A DNA stretch of 64,000 nucleotides from Agelas oroides (lineage: Eukaryota; Porifera; Demospongiae; Agelasida; Agelasidae): positions 8,720,996 to 8,784,995 of the forward strand of contig OX422184.1 of NCBI GenBank assembly GCA_949130485.1. Direction: 5' to 3'. The first letter of the stretch is position 1; each line of letters starts with the position of its first letter. The notes below the pieces were generated by a model that was not told the origin of the DNA, did not search any database, and saw nothing but the letters and a program-made list of their open reading frames with translations. Position numbers and translations under genes: made by a program. This document shows positions 32,242 to 41,829 of the stretch, piece by piece.

Positions 32242-32754
32242 GTGAATAAACTTTTGCCAACCCCCTCCTATACTGTCATCATAAACCTATACCGCAACGC
32301 CGCAGAGATGACATCATTTTTGAAACTACTGCACTATACTACTCGAGATACGCACTCCGGTCCAGGGAGATCTATACCGAGGGACAGATTACATCCCTGG
32401 AGATACTGTCAGAGCCCCCCCCAGATGCAGGATGACAGCATCAACAGCATACAAGAGACACCGAACAGCCAATTCAGGCTGGTACTCTCGGTAACCCTGT
32501 GCATGCCTCGTATAAGTAGTATAGAATCTGTTAACCATAGCTCTTCCCCCTTACTGTTTAGCCCCACACCCACCTCAAGTCCAGTCCATGCCCCTACCCC
32601 TGACTCCTCCCAGAACCAGCCACCTCCCCCTCCACTTAGCCCCACTAACAGTCCAACCTCTTTCAATAACACTAGCCCCCAGCATGACACACATCGTAGC
32701 TCCCATTTCTTGAGGCAAGACTTTCATATGTATGTAGCCTGTGTCTTTCCCTAA
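32242..32754 (+). CDS. Pro/Ser-rich open frame of unknown status
   Basis: A 170-codon ATG-initiated frame. Residues about 105-155 are dominated by Ser, Pro, Thr and Asn (SPTPTSSPVHAPTPDSS-like), the rest shows no domain. Its opposite strand is also open over most of the length, which is expected for such composition, and its first bases lie in a dispersed repeat. I keep it as a low-confidence candidate exon. Confidence 0.2.
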   Translation: MNKLLPTPSYTVIINLYRNAAEMTSFLKLLHYTTRDTHSGPGRSIPRDRLHPWRYCQSPPQMQDDSINSIQETPNSQFRLVLSVTLCMPRISSIESVNHSSSPLLFSPTPTSSPVHAPTPDSSQNQPPPPPLSPTNSPTSFNNTSPQHDTHRSSHFLRQDFHMYVACVFP

Positions 32755-33245
32755 TGCGTGGGGATCATTGAGGGAGGATAAGCGCTCTGTTGGATAAATG
32801 TTGAACGATGACGACGTGTGTGCGAAGTGCAAGTGGATGGGGTGTCAGGTGGGGGAGCGCCAACACTGCTACCCTACCGGGATCCCCTGAACTATTCAGC
32901 CCCACCCCCTTAAGTAGCACAATCCAAAACAAGTGGTCATCACCCCCCTTCTTGATGCTAGTCTTTCCTGGCTAGCCTTTTTACCAAACAATGCTACTCT
33001 ATGGTGGCTATAAGCCACAGGGGATCCGCAAAAGCGGCACAACGATGCCATTTTCGCTAACTGGGCCACGGCGGGATCTTTACTACTTAAATTTCGTCAG
33101 AGCACACGCCCCTAAACAGTGTGAACGTCATAAACATGAGCAACGCCATTTTTAATTAACCGGAAGTGCATCAATGTGTACCAGGCGCTCTTCCTCCGTG
33201 CCGGGTACCAGGCTACATTGAGGTGTATTCACCGATGAAGGTGAC

Positions 33246-33635
33246 TTAGGCCACAAATCTCTTCCAATTGTCTTCAATAGGATGCTCCACACCTGTTACC
33301 TTACCAACACCACGCTTTCTACTACGTGTACTTCTCAGGTTAATATTGAAGCAGTCCCGTATCTCACATTTTCTTTCCCCTTCACTAAATCGCCATTCTC
33401 CACCTGCTTCTGTGCTGTAGTTAGCAGTGGACAACCCGTAATAAAGTGCATGTGTTATGGCTGGCAGTGTAAACCCTGCTCCTGCACTACTACTTGCCTG
33501 CAGGTAGTACTCTAACCCAATTCCCACGATTTTCTGGTGTAACTTCATGTCTTTATTAGTCTTGATTGTAAAAGCCGTCATGAAAGTCTGTGAAGTTGTG
33601 TATTGGCTATATCTCAGCATTATATCTGTGTGCAT
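33246..33635 (-). CDS. Hypothetical 129-residue protein
   Basis: ATG at 33635 opens a 129-codon minus-strand frame with no low complexity. It contains GLEYYLQASSSAGAGF and a basic segment RSTRSRKRGVGK near the C-terminus. I recognise no domain, no signal peptide and no transmembrane segment. It lies between a MITE remnant (to about 33220) and a dispersed repeat (from 33705). It could be a single-exon gene or an exon. Confidence 0.35.
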   Translation of the reverse strand: MHTDIMLRYSQYTTSQTFMTAFTIKTNKDMKLHQKIVGIGLEYYLQASSSAGAGFTLPAITHALYYGLSTANYSTEAGGEWRFSEGERKCEIRDCFNINLRSTRSRKRGVGKVTGVEHPIEDNWKRFVA

Positions 33636-33704
33636 GTAGCTTGATTGGTGAGCTGACTTGTCCGTAAATGGCCTACTATTAGCTAGTATTCTATATTGAA
33701 ATGT

Positions 33705-33975
33705 TCACACGTACATAAAGTGTGAAGTTAAAACACAATGGGATGTGGGGATGGGGCATTCATGGGTTAAAGGGTGGGACTTTTATGACTTAAATGGGTG
33801 GGACATTTATGGCAAAATGAGTTAGTTTATTGGGGAGATATACTGGTCTTCTGAGGAGTACCCTTTCCAGTCATCGCATGACCATGGGTTTTGGTCCCTT
33901 TGAACTCCCAACCCGTGGGCTACTACAGAAAGGGTTGGACCACTCCCTATCAGGCTCAATGGGCGGAGTTACCAT
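33705..33975. repeat. Dispersed repeat with internal ~25-bp minisatellite, copy 2
   Basis: Diverged copy of 9645-9960 in the same orientation: GTGTGAAGTTAAAACA, then three imperfect GGGTGGGACTTTTATGAC units, then TACCCTTTCCAGTCATCGCA and TTTGAACTCCC. It has fewer minisatellite units than copy 1. Confidence 0.7.
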
Positions 33976-34064
33976 TACATTATGGGCGAAACAACTTACG
34001 GACTCTCACAGACTTGCTCTTGTCTCGTCTTGGTGGACGGAAGTTTGGAAGATACCTAACCATC

Positions 34065-34390
34065 CAAAATGAGATTGTACGAAACATCCACTTTTGGATG
34101 ACATAGAAGCACATTCAGAATCATCCATTTTCGGATGACTTACAGGATCATCCTGGCAGAAGAGAAAAGAGCTGCATGGTAGAAGGCAAACCTGCAAAGA
34201 AAATGCAGAAACAACTACAAGATTGAGGTTGGAATCCTCTACTATAGGGAATAAAGGAAAAATACGCAGGTAGCTAGCTACTATCAGTGAGTCTTGACAG
34301 GTAGAAGGCAGTATGCGAGCAAAAACTGCTGGCCATTCTTCCAAATTAGGTATAAAACATCCAAGTTCCACTTTTGGATGACTTGAAAAT
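34065..34390. repeat. ATCATCCAAA..TGGATGAT satellite, second locus
   Basis: Several units of the family at 17627-18262 (CATCCACTTTTGGATGACAT, AATCATCCATTTTCGGATGA) interrupted by about 200 bp of other sequence. At 34887-34945 a further piece matches 18200-18262. Confidence 0.65.
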
Positions 34391-35739
34391 TGGACCTTTT
34401 GTTAAATGGCTAGGGGAGCTAAGCAGCGTTGGCTGCGTGTTCATAGTGTGTTCTGTACCGTTTGTACGTTTGATCCTGCGAGGCCATTTTTTCCAAAATG
34501 GTACGCTTCATGTTTCCTGTGGAATTTGAGCTTTTTTCTTCTATCTTGAGGATGTTATACTTCTGATTGTAATGTACTCACGCTGCAACGATCGTCTTGT
34601 AGCTCCACTTTGCCAATATCTGAACCTGAATCTTGCGAGCAAGTGCTACCTCTACCACCATACAAAGCACCCAGCTGAAATAAAAGCACCATGAACTTAC
34701 AATAGACAGATATCTCAACACGTCGCATAAGTATCGTCTCAATTAAGCTAGCTAACTGGGAGATGCAGTGTTTGAAAGTTCACCATGCGTTGAGCTCATT
34801 ACTTATTCATTCCAGGTTTGATGACGTCACGCGGTTACGGGGGTGGAATAAATTTCAAGGTCTGCGTGTAGAATCATCACTACAATTGACAAATCATCCA
34901 CATTTTGAAGGATTTGTGTGGATCACATCACATTTTTGGAGTCTGACCTTACCTGGTGTTAGGGTAAGGGCTTCAGACACGTGCATACAGGTAGAGATGG
35001 ATAAGGACAAAGTGTTTTGACTACAGCTGTCCTTCATTTCGCAATTAAATATACTGGTACACAGGTAGCTTTCCTAAAGACCTAAAAGAAGATACATTAC
35101 AACCAGTTGATATGAATAATGTGTGCATTGTTGATAGCAGGCTGTTACTAAGCAGTGATACACAATCAGGATAATTTTGCAGTGGTTAGTGAAGGTGATC
35201 AATTGCATATGCATATGCTTTTAGATGTAAGATCCTAAGATGCACACACGTCACAGCAAGCTTTAGGATCTTTAACCCTTGATATGCGGAAGTAATCGGT
35301 TGATTAATGCGGAAGTTGTTCAATATTAGCGTTATTGATCTGAAGACCAAAAACAGGGCAGTAACAGTGGCGTGATTTGTGTAACTAGGCTGGAATAGTT
35401 TACCTAAGTACCTGACCACAGCTAACTAAGCGATTTTCTACTTGTTTGAAGCCATTTTCTGCTGCCATACATCGTAGCTTCTAGCGACTTGAACCAGTAC
35501 CGATTATCCTATTTCACTTGATACTTACTGCCTTGACAAATTGAGCCAATTTTCAAGTTATTCGAAGGTAACACTTCCATCGCAAGTGAAAACTGGAGGC
35601 CGTTTGCTTCCTCGGTTCGAAAGAAAGCTTCGCGCGTTTGGCAGCCATTGTCAAAAGCCACGATCACTCACGAACTAGTACCGCCCCTTCCTGGCTTTCC
35701 TGAATAGTGATGTAAGTGGAAAGGTGTGGCCTAGACTTA
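34391..35739. other. Gene-poor stretch with repeats
   Basis: Contains the third, partial copy (34958-35065) of the GATGGATAAAGAC family and a TTTAACCCTTGATATGCGGA segment at 35271 that resembles other TTAA-CCCT ends. 35690-35739 matches 30090-30140. No gene recognised. Confidence 0.4.
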
Positions 35740-36550
35740 TTAGTACCGTAGTGTCCCGCTAATACGCCCCCTTCGAAAATACGCCGCCCCCCCCCCCCCC
35801 CCCCTCTTTTCCGCCAAAGTTCCTGCACAGGGTAGTTTGACTCGTTATAACGCCCCCCCGGTGAGCGTCTTCTGGAACATCAAAACTACACGTGCTTACT
35901 ATACGTTGCAAGTGCGTTCAGTAAGACTATAGTAGTCGGTGAATCTTTTGTAAGTTTTGTGGCTTTTAGAAAAGCCGGTTAGATATTCCAAGTTTTAAGC
36001 TGCTAGTTTAGCAAACAGGTTTATCAGTCTGTCAAGGTGTTTTTGTTTCCCTCTGAAGATGTACACGCACGGAACCACGAGTCCTTTCCCATCAACTTCA
36101 GAACGCCTTCTGTCACCATTGACGATGCAAGTCATCTCGCTGCCACTCTTGTGCAAGAAATACCAGCAGACTCTGGAAATTTCCCGTGGTACATGACCAA
36201 CAGTGTTGCCGTTCTTGAGGACAGCTACAGCGAAGTCGTCGTGAATGTTATTGACCTCGCGTTGAACTGGCAGCTCTTCTCCGATGTAGGGAGACCACGC
36301 AGCTTTGTAAACGTGATGTCCACGAACAGTACTCTCGATCCTGAAAGTCGTCGCCATAGTTAGTTGGAAGTGTCCTAATTGCGTACATAGCACTTGCGTA
36401 AAATCTTTTGGGGGCGGGGGGGGGGGGGGGGCTTATAGTCGAGACTAATTGCATCCTCGAATATAAGCCCCCCCCTCCCCCCCCCCCACTTTACGCGGGA
36501 TGTAGTGTACAAAATGGGGGGGCGTATTAACGGGACACTACGGTACTAAA
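35740..36550. mobile_element. TIR transposon carrying a HIRAN-like gene
   Basis: TTAGTACCGTAGTGTCCCGC at the left end and the reverse complement of GCGTATTAACGGGACACTAC at the right match over about 32 bp with one mismatch; flanking TA on each side may be the target duplication. Inside the left end is a run of 18 C, inside the right end a run of 17 G followed by a hairpin (GGGGCTTATA ... TATAAGCCCC) and a second C run. The only ORF is the 120-residue HIRAN-like gene on the minus strand, and there is no transposase. A related end lies at 22449-22480. Confidence 0.75.
35995..36357 (-). CDS. HIRAN-like domain protein, intact
   Basis: ATG at 36357 (GCGACG follows) opens 120 uninterrupted codons to TAA. 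The core reads VRGHHVYK, then GEELPVQREVNN, DDFAVAVLKNG, VGHVPREIS, then a C-terminal VPCVYIF. The pattern (G..Y......L...E.N..D..AVAV...G..VG.VPR..S) fits the HIRAN fold, a DNA-end or stalled-fork binding module found free-standing or fused to SF2 helicases such as HLTF/Rad5. At 120 residues the protein is essentially one domain. A longer frame upstream to 36393 lacks a good start, so I chose the ATG directly before the domain. It is the sole gene of the TIR element and shows no stop or frameshift. Family assignment is by eye. Confidence 0.6.
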   Translation of the reverse strand: MATTFRIESTVRGHHVYKAAWSPYIGEELPVQREVNNIHDDFAVAVLKNGNTVGHVPREISRVCWYFLHKSGSEMTCIVNGDRRRSEVDGKGLVVPCVYIFRGKQKHLDRLINLFAKLAA

Positions 36551-36903
36551 CAGCCATGGTTTACACCAAAGCCACGCTAAGCTTCGCGCGGTAAGCGTGA
36601 CTTGGTTACTTTGTCGCAAAATTGCGACAGCCGCACTTAGCGGATGCCCGCGTAATGAGCATATAGGTCTGCACATATGTCCATTGACCGGCAGTACACA
36701 ACAACACGAGGTGCCCTGTTCTTATGCTCCTTCACCCAGGCTGAACCTTGGAAGTTTCAGGCCGCATGAATGATTCGGCGTAGGTATGTGAATAGCTGAG
36801 GGGCCCTTATCTGGAAACTTCTCTGCTATCACTTCACCAGATAGAGCAAATATTTATTACGAAGTACGGCCACGTACGGAAATCGATGCAGACATGAAGA
36901 CTG
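36551..36903. other. Non-coding spacer
   Basis: Between the right TIR and the RecQ-like fragments. A short hairpin (CCACGCTAAGC ... GGTAAGCGTG) lies at about 36573-36604. Nothing else seen. Confidence 0.4.
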
Positions 36904-37592
36904 CTATTCGTTCCTTGGCCTATGACCGCCTCTACCGACGTCAATTACCCACCACGACCACACCAGGAGGCATGCAGAAAGTTCAATGAGAACTTCATGC
37001 CGAATACTGTGAGTGACAGTAGCAGTACAACCCAAGAAAGGTGTGCCCTTTGGAACCAGAGCTCGGATTTCGTGAAGGCACCCATACAATGGTTGAAAAT
37101 CACGACTCCTGTGGAAGGAAAAGTCACAAAGCTAAAAACTATTCTTCGATGATTTCATGATTACTGCATGAGCCTGGCATGTTAGTGAACATAAAATTTG
37201 TTTGTAAGAATGTTAAGGTCCCTACAATCATGCAATAGTAGCATCCCTAGAACAGTACACTGCCAAGAAAAAGAGTGAATACTGGAATACTGGCAGATGT
37301 ACTGCAGTGTGGTTTAATGTACTAAATATATGACACCTCAATAATATTAATACTCTATGCTCTTAACGTACCACTTCGACACAGTGAGCCTCATCAATGG
37401 CTACTGCAACATCTCTGACAGTTCGAGCTTCTCAAGAGCTCCTCTCCACCTGCCACACACAATAGCTTCGGGAGCACAAAACAAGACTTCGTAACAAATC
37501 AACTTGCCAAAACCAGTGGGCAGCCACAGGAAAACGTCCTTCCCCTTGTACATACACTTCACGGACTCCCGTTGCTGAGGTTTCAGCATCAT
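36904..37592 (-). pseudogene. RecQ-like helicase, internally deleted and frameshifted
   Basis: Reading the minus strand from 37592: LKPQQRESVKCMYKGKDVF, then WLPTGFGKLICYE (Walker A with Leu where Ser/Thr is expected), a jump to FCAPEAI and RWRGALEKLE, a frame change, then VAIDEAHCV (DEAH box). After about 280 bp without coding (37090-37370), it resumes LHEIRALVPKGTPFLGCTATVT (motif III TAT) and loses similarity. The segment between motifs I and the FCAPEA region (about 60 residues) is missing. The Walker A change plus deletions make it inactive. It lies 550 bp from the HIRAN-like gene on the same strand but outside that element's TIR. Confidence 0.7.
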
Positions 37593-39689
37593 CGCTTCGT
37601 GTCCAAGTCACTGAAGGGTGTACGAAAGAGCAGAATCCAGATCTTGAATAGCATCCATTGTCAACGATATACGACAGCTATGTGCACGAAGAGGATGTCA
37701 CATCACATGGAGATGTCACGGTATTTTCCGGAATTCCTGGAATGTTGGGAAATTAAGTGCATGTGCAAACAGTGGATACCAGGCCCTTTTCTCTGACTTT
37801 AACCCTTACGGGCCCTTACGGGCCTGTGAACAAGGCTAGGCTCACCAGTGAAGTTACCAGTACCAGTTGCTATAAAAAGTTGGATGCTTAAGGAGGAGTA
37901 TCAGACACTAGACAATGAACACTGTCAGACTGTCACATTGGAAACCCAAGAATCTGAGAGTAATCAGATGAGAGCAATTGAGAACAGTGAAGATGAGCAA
38001 TCTGAACCATTATTTGATTCGGGTTCTCATGATGAAGATTAACCCTGTAGTTGATACTTCATGAACTGTTTCTATATCGTACTGTATACCACTGCATATA
38101 TCAATTGTATGTATGATGTGCAATAATTACTTTGGATTGCAATAAGCAAGTAATAGTAATGTTAAAAGGTCCAAGTAGCAGTCTTATAAGCCAAGCTTAT
38201 ATCAGGTGTGTAAGGGATCCTTATACTGCAAACCTTATATTGTATCTATATAGTGTGATAAGCTAGTTGACATGTAAGTTATAGAGTGTAGGGTAAAGGT
38301 GAGATTCAACTTCCACAACCTCCACTGTGGTGGCAACTGCTTTCTAGATCTTTCCTGGCACTTAAACAAGCGTGAACAAGACCTCCACAGTGGTGAAAAC
38401 TGCTTGACATCAGCGCAGACTTGTTTCTTCGTGCTTTAGTGGGAATTTTCCTGGGACTTTCATGGAGTTTGTCCTGGAACTCAATGTATTGGTATTTGTT
38501 ACAACTAGAGTGGTATATAAGGCCGCTATTTCTTGCATCACCGTTTCTCATTCCCCACTCGTATGCTTTTTTGAACCATTTGCGTATTTAATAATTGCGT
38601 TCGGTGCCAATTAGGGTCGGCTACTAATAGAATAATTCAGTACGCGACGTGACAGCACAGAGAGCTAGAGAAGATGGGAAGTCGAGTCATCGTGCCTAAC
38701 ATGTACTGCCTAGAGGGTGTTGTTCATGGCCATCATATTTGCAAACGAGTAGAGTAAGTTAGCAATTATCGGACGACAGCTATATTCGGACGCTCAAACG
38801 TGGAGGGAAAACTGTGTAAACATTCGGTGATACCACAAGACTGTAGCTGAGGTACGTGGTACCTGGTGTACCAAATATGACGCCTGCACATTGTTTCCTG
38901 TTGGCGCTAGAAGCGATAAAATGGCCGTCCGAAAAACATCAATATTCGGAGAAGTGTATCTATTTTCAGACACCGTTGTTTGTGCCTTCTCTGAAGCTGC
39001 TTTTGGAGAGATGCTACTATCGATACGATGCCCCAAGACCTCCCCAATTCGCAATATATTTGGTAGCGGTAGCTGCTTTGAACACTCAGGGGCACAGCTG
39101 AACATGGGCCAGTCCAATTCGATCAATAATCGGACTGTGAAATTTGTCGTTTCTTACCGTGTTGTCTTCAAACAAGTTGAACTCTCCAAAATAGTAGCAT
39201 CAGTAGAATCTACAGGCTCTTGACTACATGCTGGTACGTGTCTGGTGTTTGTGCGTTGAGTACTTCTCGAGATATGAATATATTAATTTTCATGTTTCTT
39301 CCCATAAAGTACGCTGGTTGATTTATGTGCAGTATAAATAGGTGAGTTCAAACGATATCGTGCAATATCTCAAGATCTATGAGAAACTGAATGTGTCTGC
39401 GGTACAAATAAGGGTAAACCGTGAGAGTGCTGTAGTGATGGGTAGGGGTGTGGAGTGAAAGCACTTGGTGGGATACAAGATTGACCATTTACAATCCTCC
39501 GGCACATGATTAATTTTTGTACAATCTCGGCTCGTGTTCCACGCACGTCATTCAATATGTGAGGGTTTATTCAACCTGCACTTCTGTTGGATCTACTGCA
39601 AAAGGAAGACGTCGATGGTTTCAAAGCTTTTGCCTCAAAAGTTGTTCTGCAGAACTGGAAGCTCCTCAGCAACAGAGACTCTCAATTTT
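37593..39689. other. Gene-poor stretch
   Basis: A plus-strand frame at 37848-38042 ends in an acidic Ser/Glu/Asp-rich tail and might be a last exon, without further support. 38310-38410 holds diverged CCACAGTGGTGAAAACTGCT repeats related to 23490-23600. Overlapping frames on both strands at 38794-39223 have no recognisable domain. Confidence 0.3.
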
Positions 39690-39856
39690 GAAATGGCCAT
39701 GCCTTGACAACCGACGTCAAGTACAATCCTGAACGTACGAGCCCAGCTGCTTCCATTGTAGAACTTTAACAGGGTGTATCTGTCTTGTCTACTTCCAGCA
39801 TGTTTGTAAATGTTAAGCTGCTCATACATGGTGGACATTTCCGAGGGCCGTGCCAT
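39690..39856 (-). CDS. Candidate N-terminal exon of a class I methyltransferase
   Basis: ATG at 39856 opens MARPSEMSTMYEQLN, followed by a Tyr/Arg/Leu helix pattern and FRIVLDVGCQG. VLDVGC(G)xG is motif I of class I SAM-dependent methyltransferases, and an N-terminal Y..Q....LL..F...W spacing before it is typical of the juvenile-hormone-acid-methyltransferase-like group. Here the second Gly of the loop is Gln. The frame runs on to 39635 without further methyltransferase motifs, so an intron or truncation follows the motif. It could be the first exon of a gene whose remainder is not in view, or a relic. Confidence 0.45.
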
Positions 39857-41020
39857 TGTTGCTTGCCATAACACTATGCAATTGCTCAAAAGAAAATTGT
39901 TCCACCAGTCTTTGTGGTGCAGCTGGCTGTTCACTCACAGACCTTCTGCGATCTGAAGCATCTGTGAAAGCATGCTGTGGAAGACATACAAGCTGAAGAG
40001 TGCAAACAGTGGGAGGATAAGATGTCCGAACAGGAAAATTCTCTACAAGGTCAATTTCTTCAAAAGTACTTGTTCTAAAATATTAGTTTTAGGAATGCTT
40101 CATTTTTTAATATATATTCTTTAAGTGTGCATGTGCATGTGTTCATTGAAAATCATCATTGAGTAGTGGCTTTATTGCAGCGGACCATGTGTCATTGATC
40201 TTGATGCTGGCATTTGCCCCCATGAAAGATGCACATGTGGTGGGTAGTGGAAGGAAGACGTATTCAAGCGGACATCCAATGGCGCCGGCGTATGATTGCA
40301 ACATCGCTCTTGTTGGTGTAGTTCTTTCTGAAGTGAAAAAAAGGGGAAAAGAAGTCGAACTAGCGTTCTGTGGACTCTAGTGGTAGCAAGCGTACTGCAG
40401 TGTTGCAGACATCATAGGAACACTTGTTGTAGCAATGGACATAGATTGTTGAAGGGCACAGAGTTGCTACGTTACGCTAGTGTGCACATGCGCGAAAGAG
40501 CAAAAGTTTATAAGTAGCAACGCAAATGTTTTTGCCATGGGAAAGGATTAGGAACAACAGCCACCAGTAGCAGGAAGTAAGGTGCAGAATTGGGTATAAT
40601 AACCTTATTACATTATTATATGCTATTTTCCGTATATACAAATATTGCCATTATTATAATGTTGCTATTGTTTACTATAGCGTCGTGTAGCAGAAACTGT
40701 TCACCACTGTATCGTTGAACAAGAGTATCCAGCTCTGTCCCCAGTGATGAAGCATAAAAGGCTGATGGGTGGGGCTACTATTTTGTTGCGGTAGTGGCTG
40801 TGCTTACTCATAACTGTACTGCTGGTTGCACGTTGGTAGAAGCGCATACAGCTTTTGTTCCATTTTAAGCTGTTGTTCAAGAGAAACCTCGAGATGTCGG
40901 AAACGTATTTGTGCAAGCTGTTGGCTGCTTCCATTTTAGTCGTTGTGGTATCGAAGGAGACGTATCCAAGGTAAGCGGATAAGGAGGCGCTGTGTCTAAA
41001 TATTATTCAGATGGTATCAG
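39857..41020. other. Gene-poor stretch
   Basis: A possible terminal exon on the plus strand after an acceptor TTTATTGCAG (ending about 40180) runs to TAG at 40380 (with PMKDAHVVGSGRKTY), but no family is recognised. The remainder is AT-rich and featureless. Confidence 0.25.
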
Positions 41021-41265
41021 CCTAACAGTACCCCTACCCTTACCCTAACCCCTAACAGATCAGTTGGAATATACGGCACCGGAAATCCTGTTCACCTGCC
41101 CAACCCTTACCCTACCTGTGCGCTAGCTAATCAGAATTTCTGGTGCAGTGTATTCCAGTTGACCCCCCCTCACCTAATGCCTACCCTAACCCCTAACGCC
41201 TACCCTAGCCCTAACCGTAACCCTACCCTAACCCAAGCCCTACTCTTGCTCTAACCTCTTCTATT
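41021..41265. repeat. Degenerate telomere-like CCCTAA repeats
   Basis: Runs such as CCCTTACCCTAACCCCTAAC (41035-41060) and CCTACCCTAACCCCTAACGCC, CCTAACCGTAACCCTACCC (about 41180-41240) are variants of the metazoan telomere repeat CCCTAA on the plus strand. A smaller run lies at 4335-4355 and its duplicate. They look interstitial, given flanking repeats on both sides. Confidence 0.6.
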
Positions 41266-41829
41266 CAGTCTCATGCCCAGACCCACCTGTGCCTGTCCGG
41301 TGTTCTGAATGGCTTTTCCTCAATTTCATTGCAGAATGTGCAATTATGTTTTTGTGCCAAACATATGTATGTTACTTCATCAAGTTGTTGTTTTTTGTCA
41401 AGTACATGTACTAAGTCTTAGATTTTAACCCTCTCCCTACGAGATTTAACTTCACAAAATTTCTGCGTACAAGCACATCAAGGGAGAAGAGAACAAGTAA
41501 GCATGGTATCAGTATTCCATAATCCTTCACTGATCGAAATATTGTTTATGAACATGATGGAGTGGACAAAGAGTTGACTCTACATGGCAGCATGTGCACA
41601 TCCAGACGTTTTGCACATGTGCACGCTAGCTGCCATGTTCGATGATAGACCACTCTAAGAATCCAAAGGAACAAGTTGAACACTTCCTCATAAGTGCCAG
41701 GAAGGTAGTTTGAGGGAGTGCTATATAGGGGATAGTTTATCGGTCATTGAGTACTGTAGCCACACACTACAAGCTCTGGGCAGGTAAGGCAAAGTGGTTA
41801 CTGAAAAATACAATCATGCATTTATCAAA
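41266..41829. other. Non-coding stretch before the satellite
   Basis: A MITE end (CAGTCTCATGCCCAGACCCA) is at about 41267. TTTAACCCTCTCCCTACGAG at about 41425 resembles other TTAA-CCCT ends. Bases 41575-41640 contain GCACATGTGC-like inverted repeats (TGGCAGCATGTGCACA / TGTGCACGCTAGCTGCCA). No gene. Confidence 0.35.

Noticed and set aside
37848-38042. Plus-strand frame with acidic C-terminus
   Set aside because: No start context, domain or splice evidence; low complexity alone is not enough.
38794-39223. Overlapping frames of 110 codons on both strands
   Set aside because: Neither strand has a recognisable motif, and mutual openness suggests compositional chance.
40180-40380. Possible last exon after TTTATTGCAG
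   Set aside because: Only the acceptor supports it; no family match and no upstream exon.
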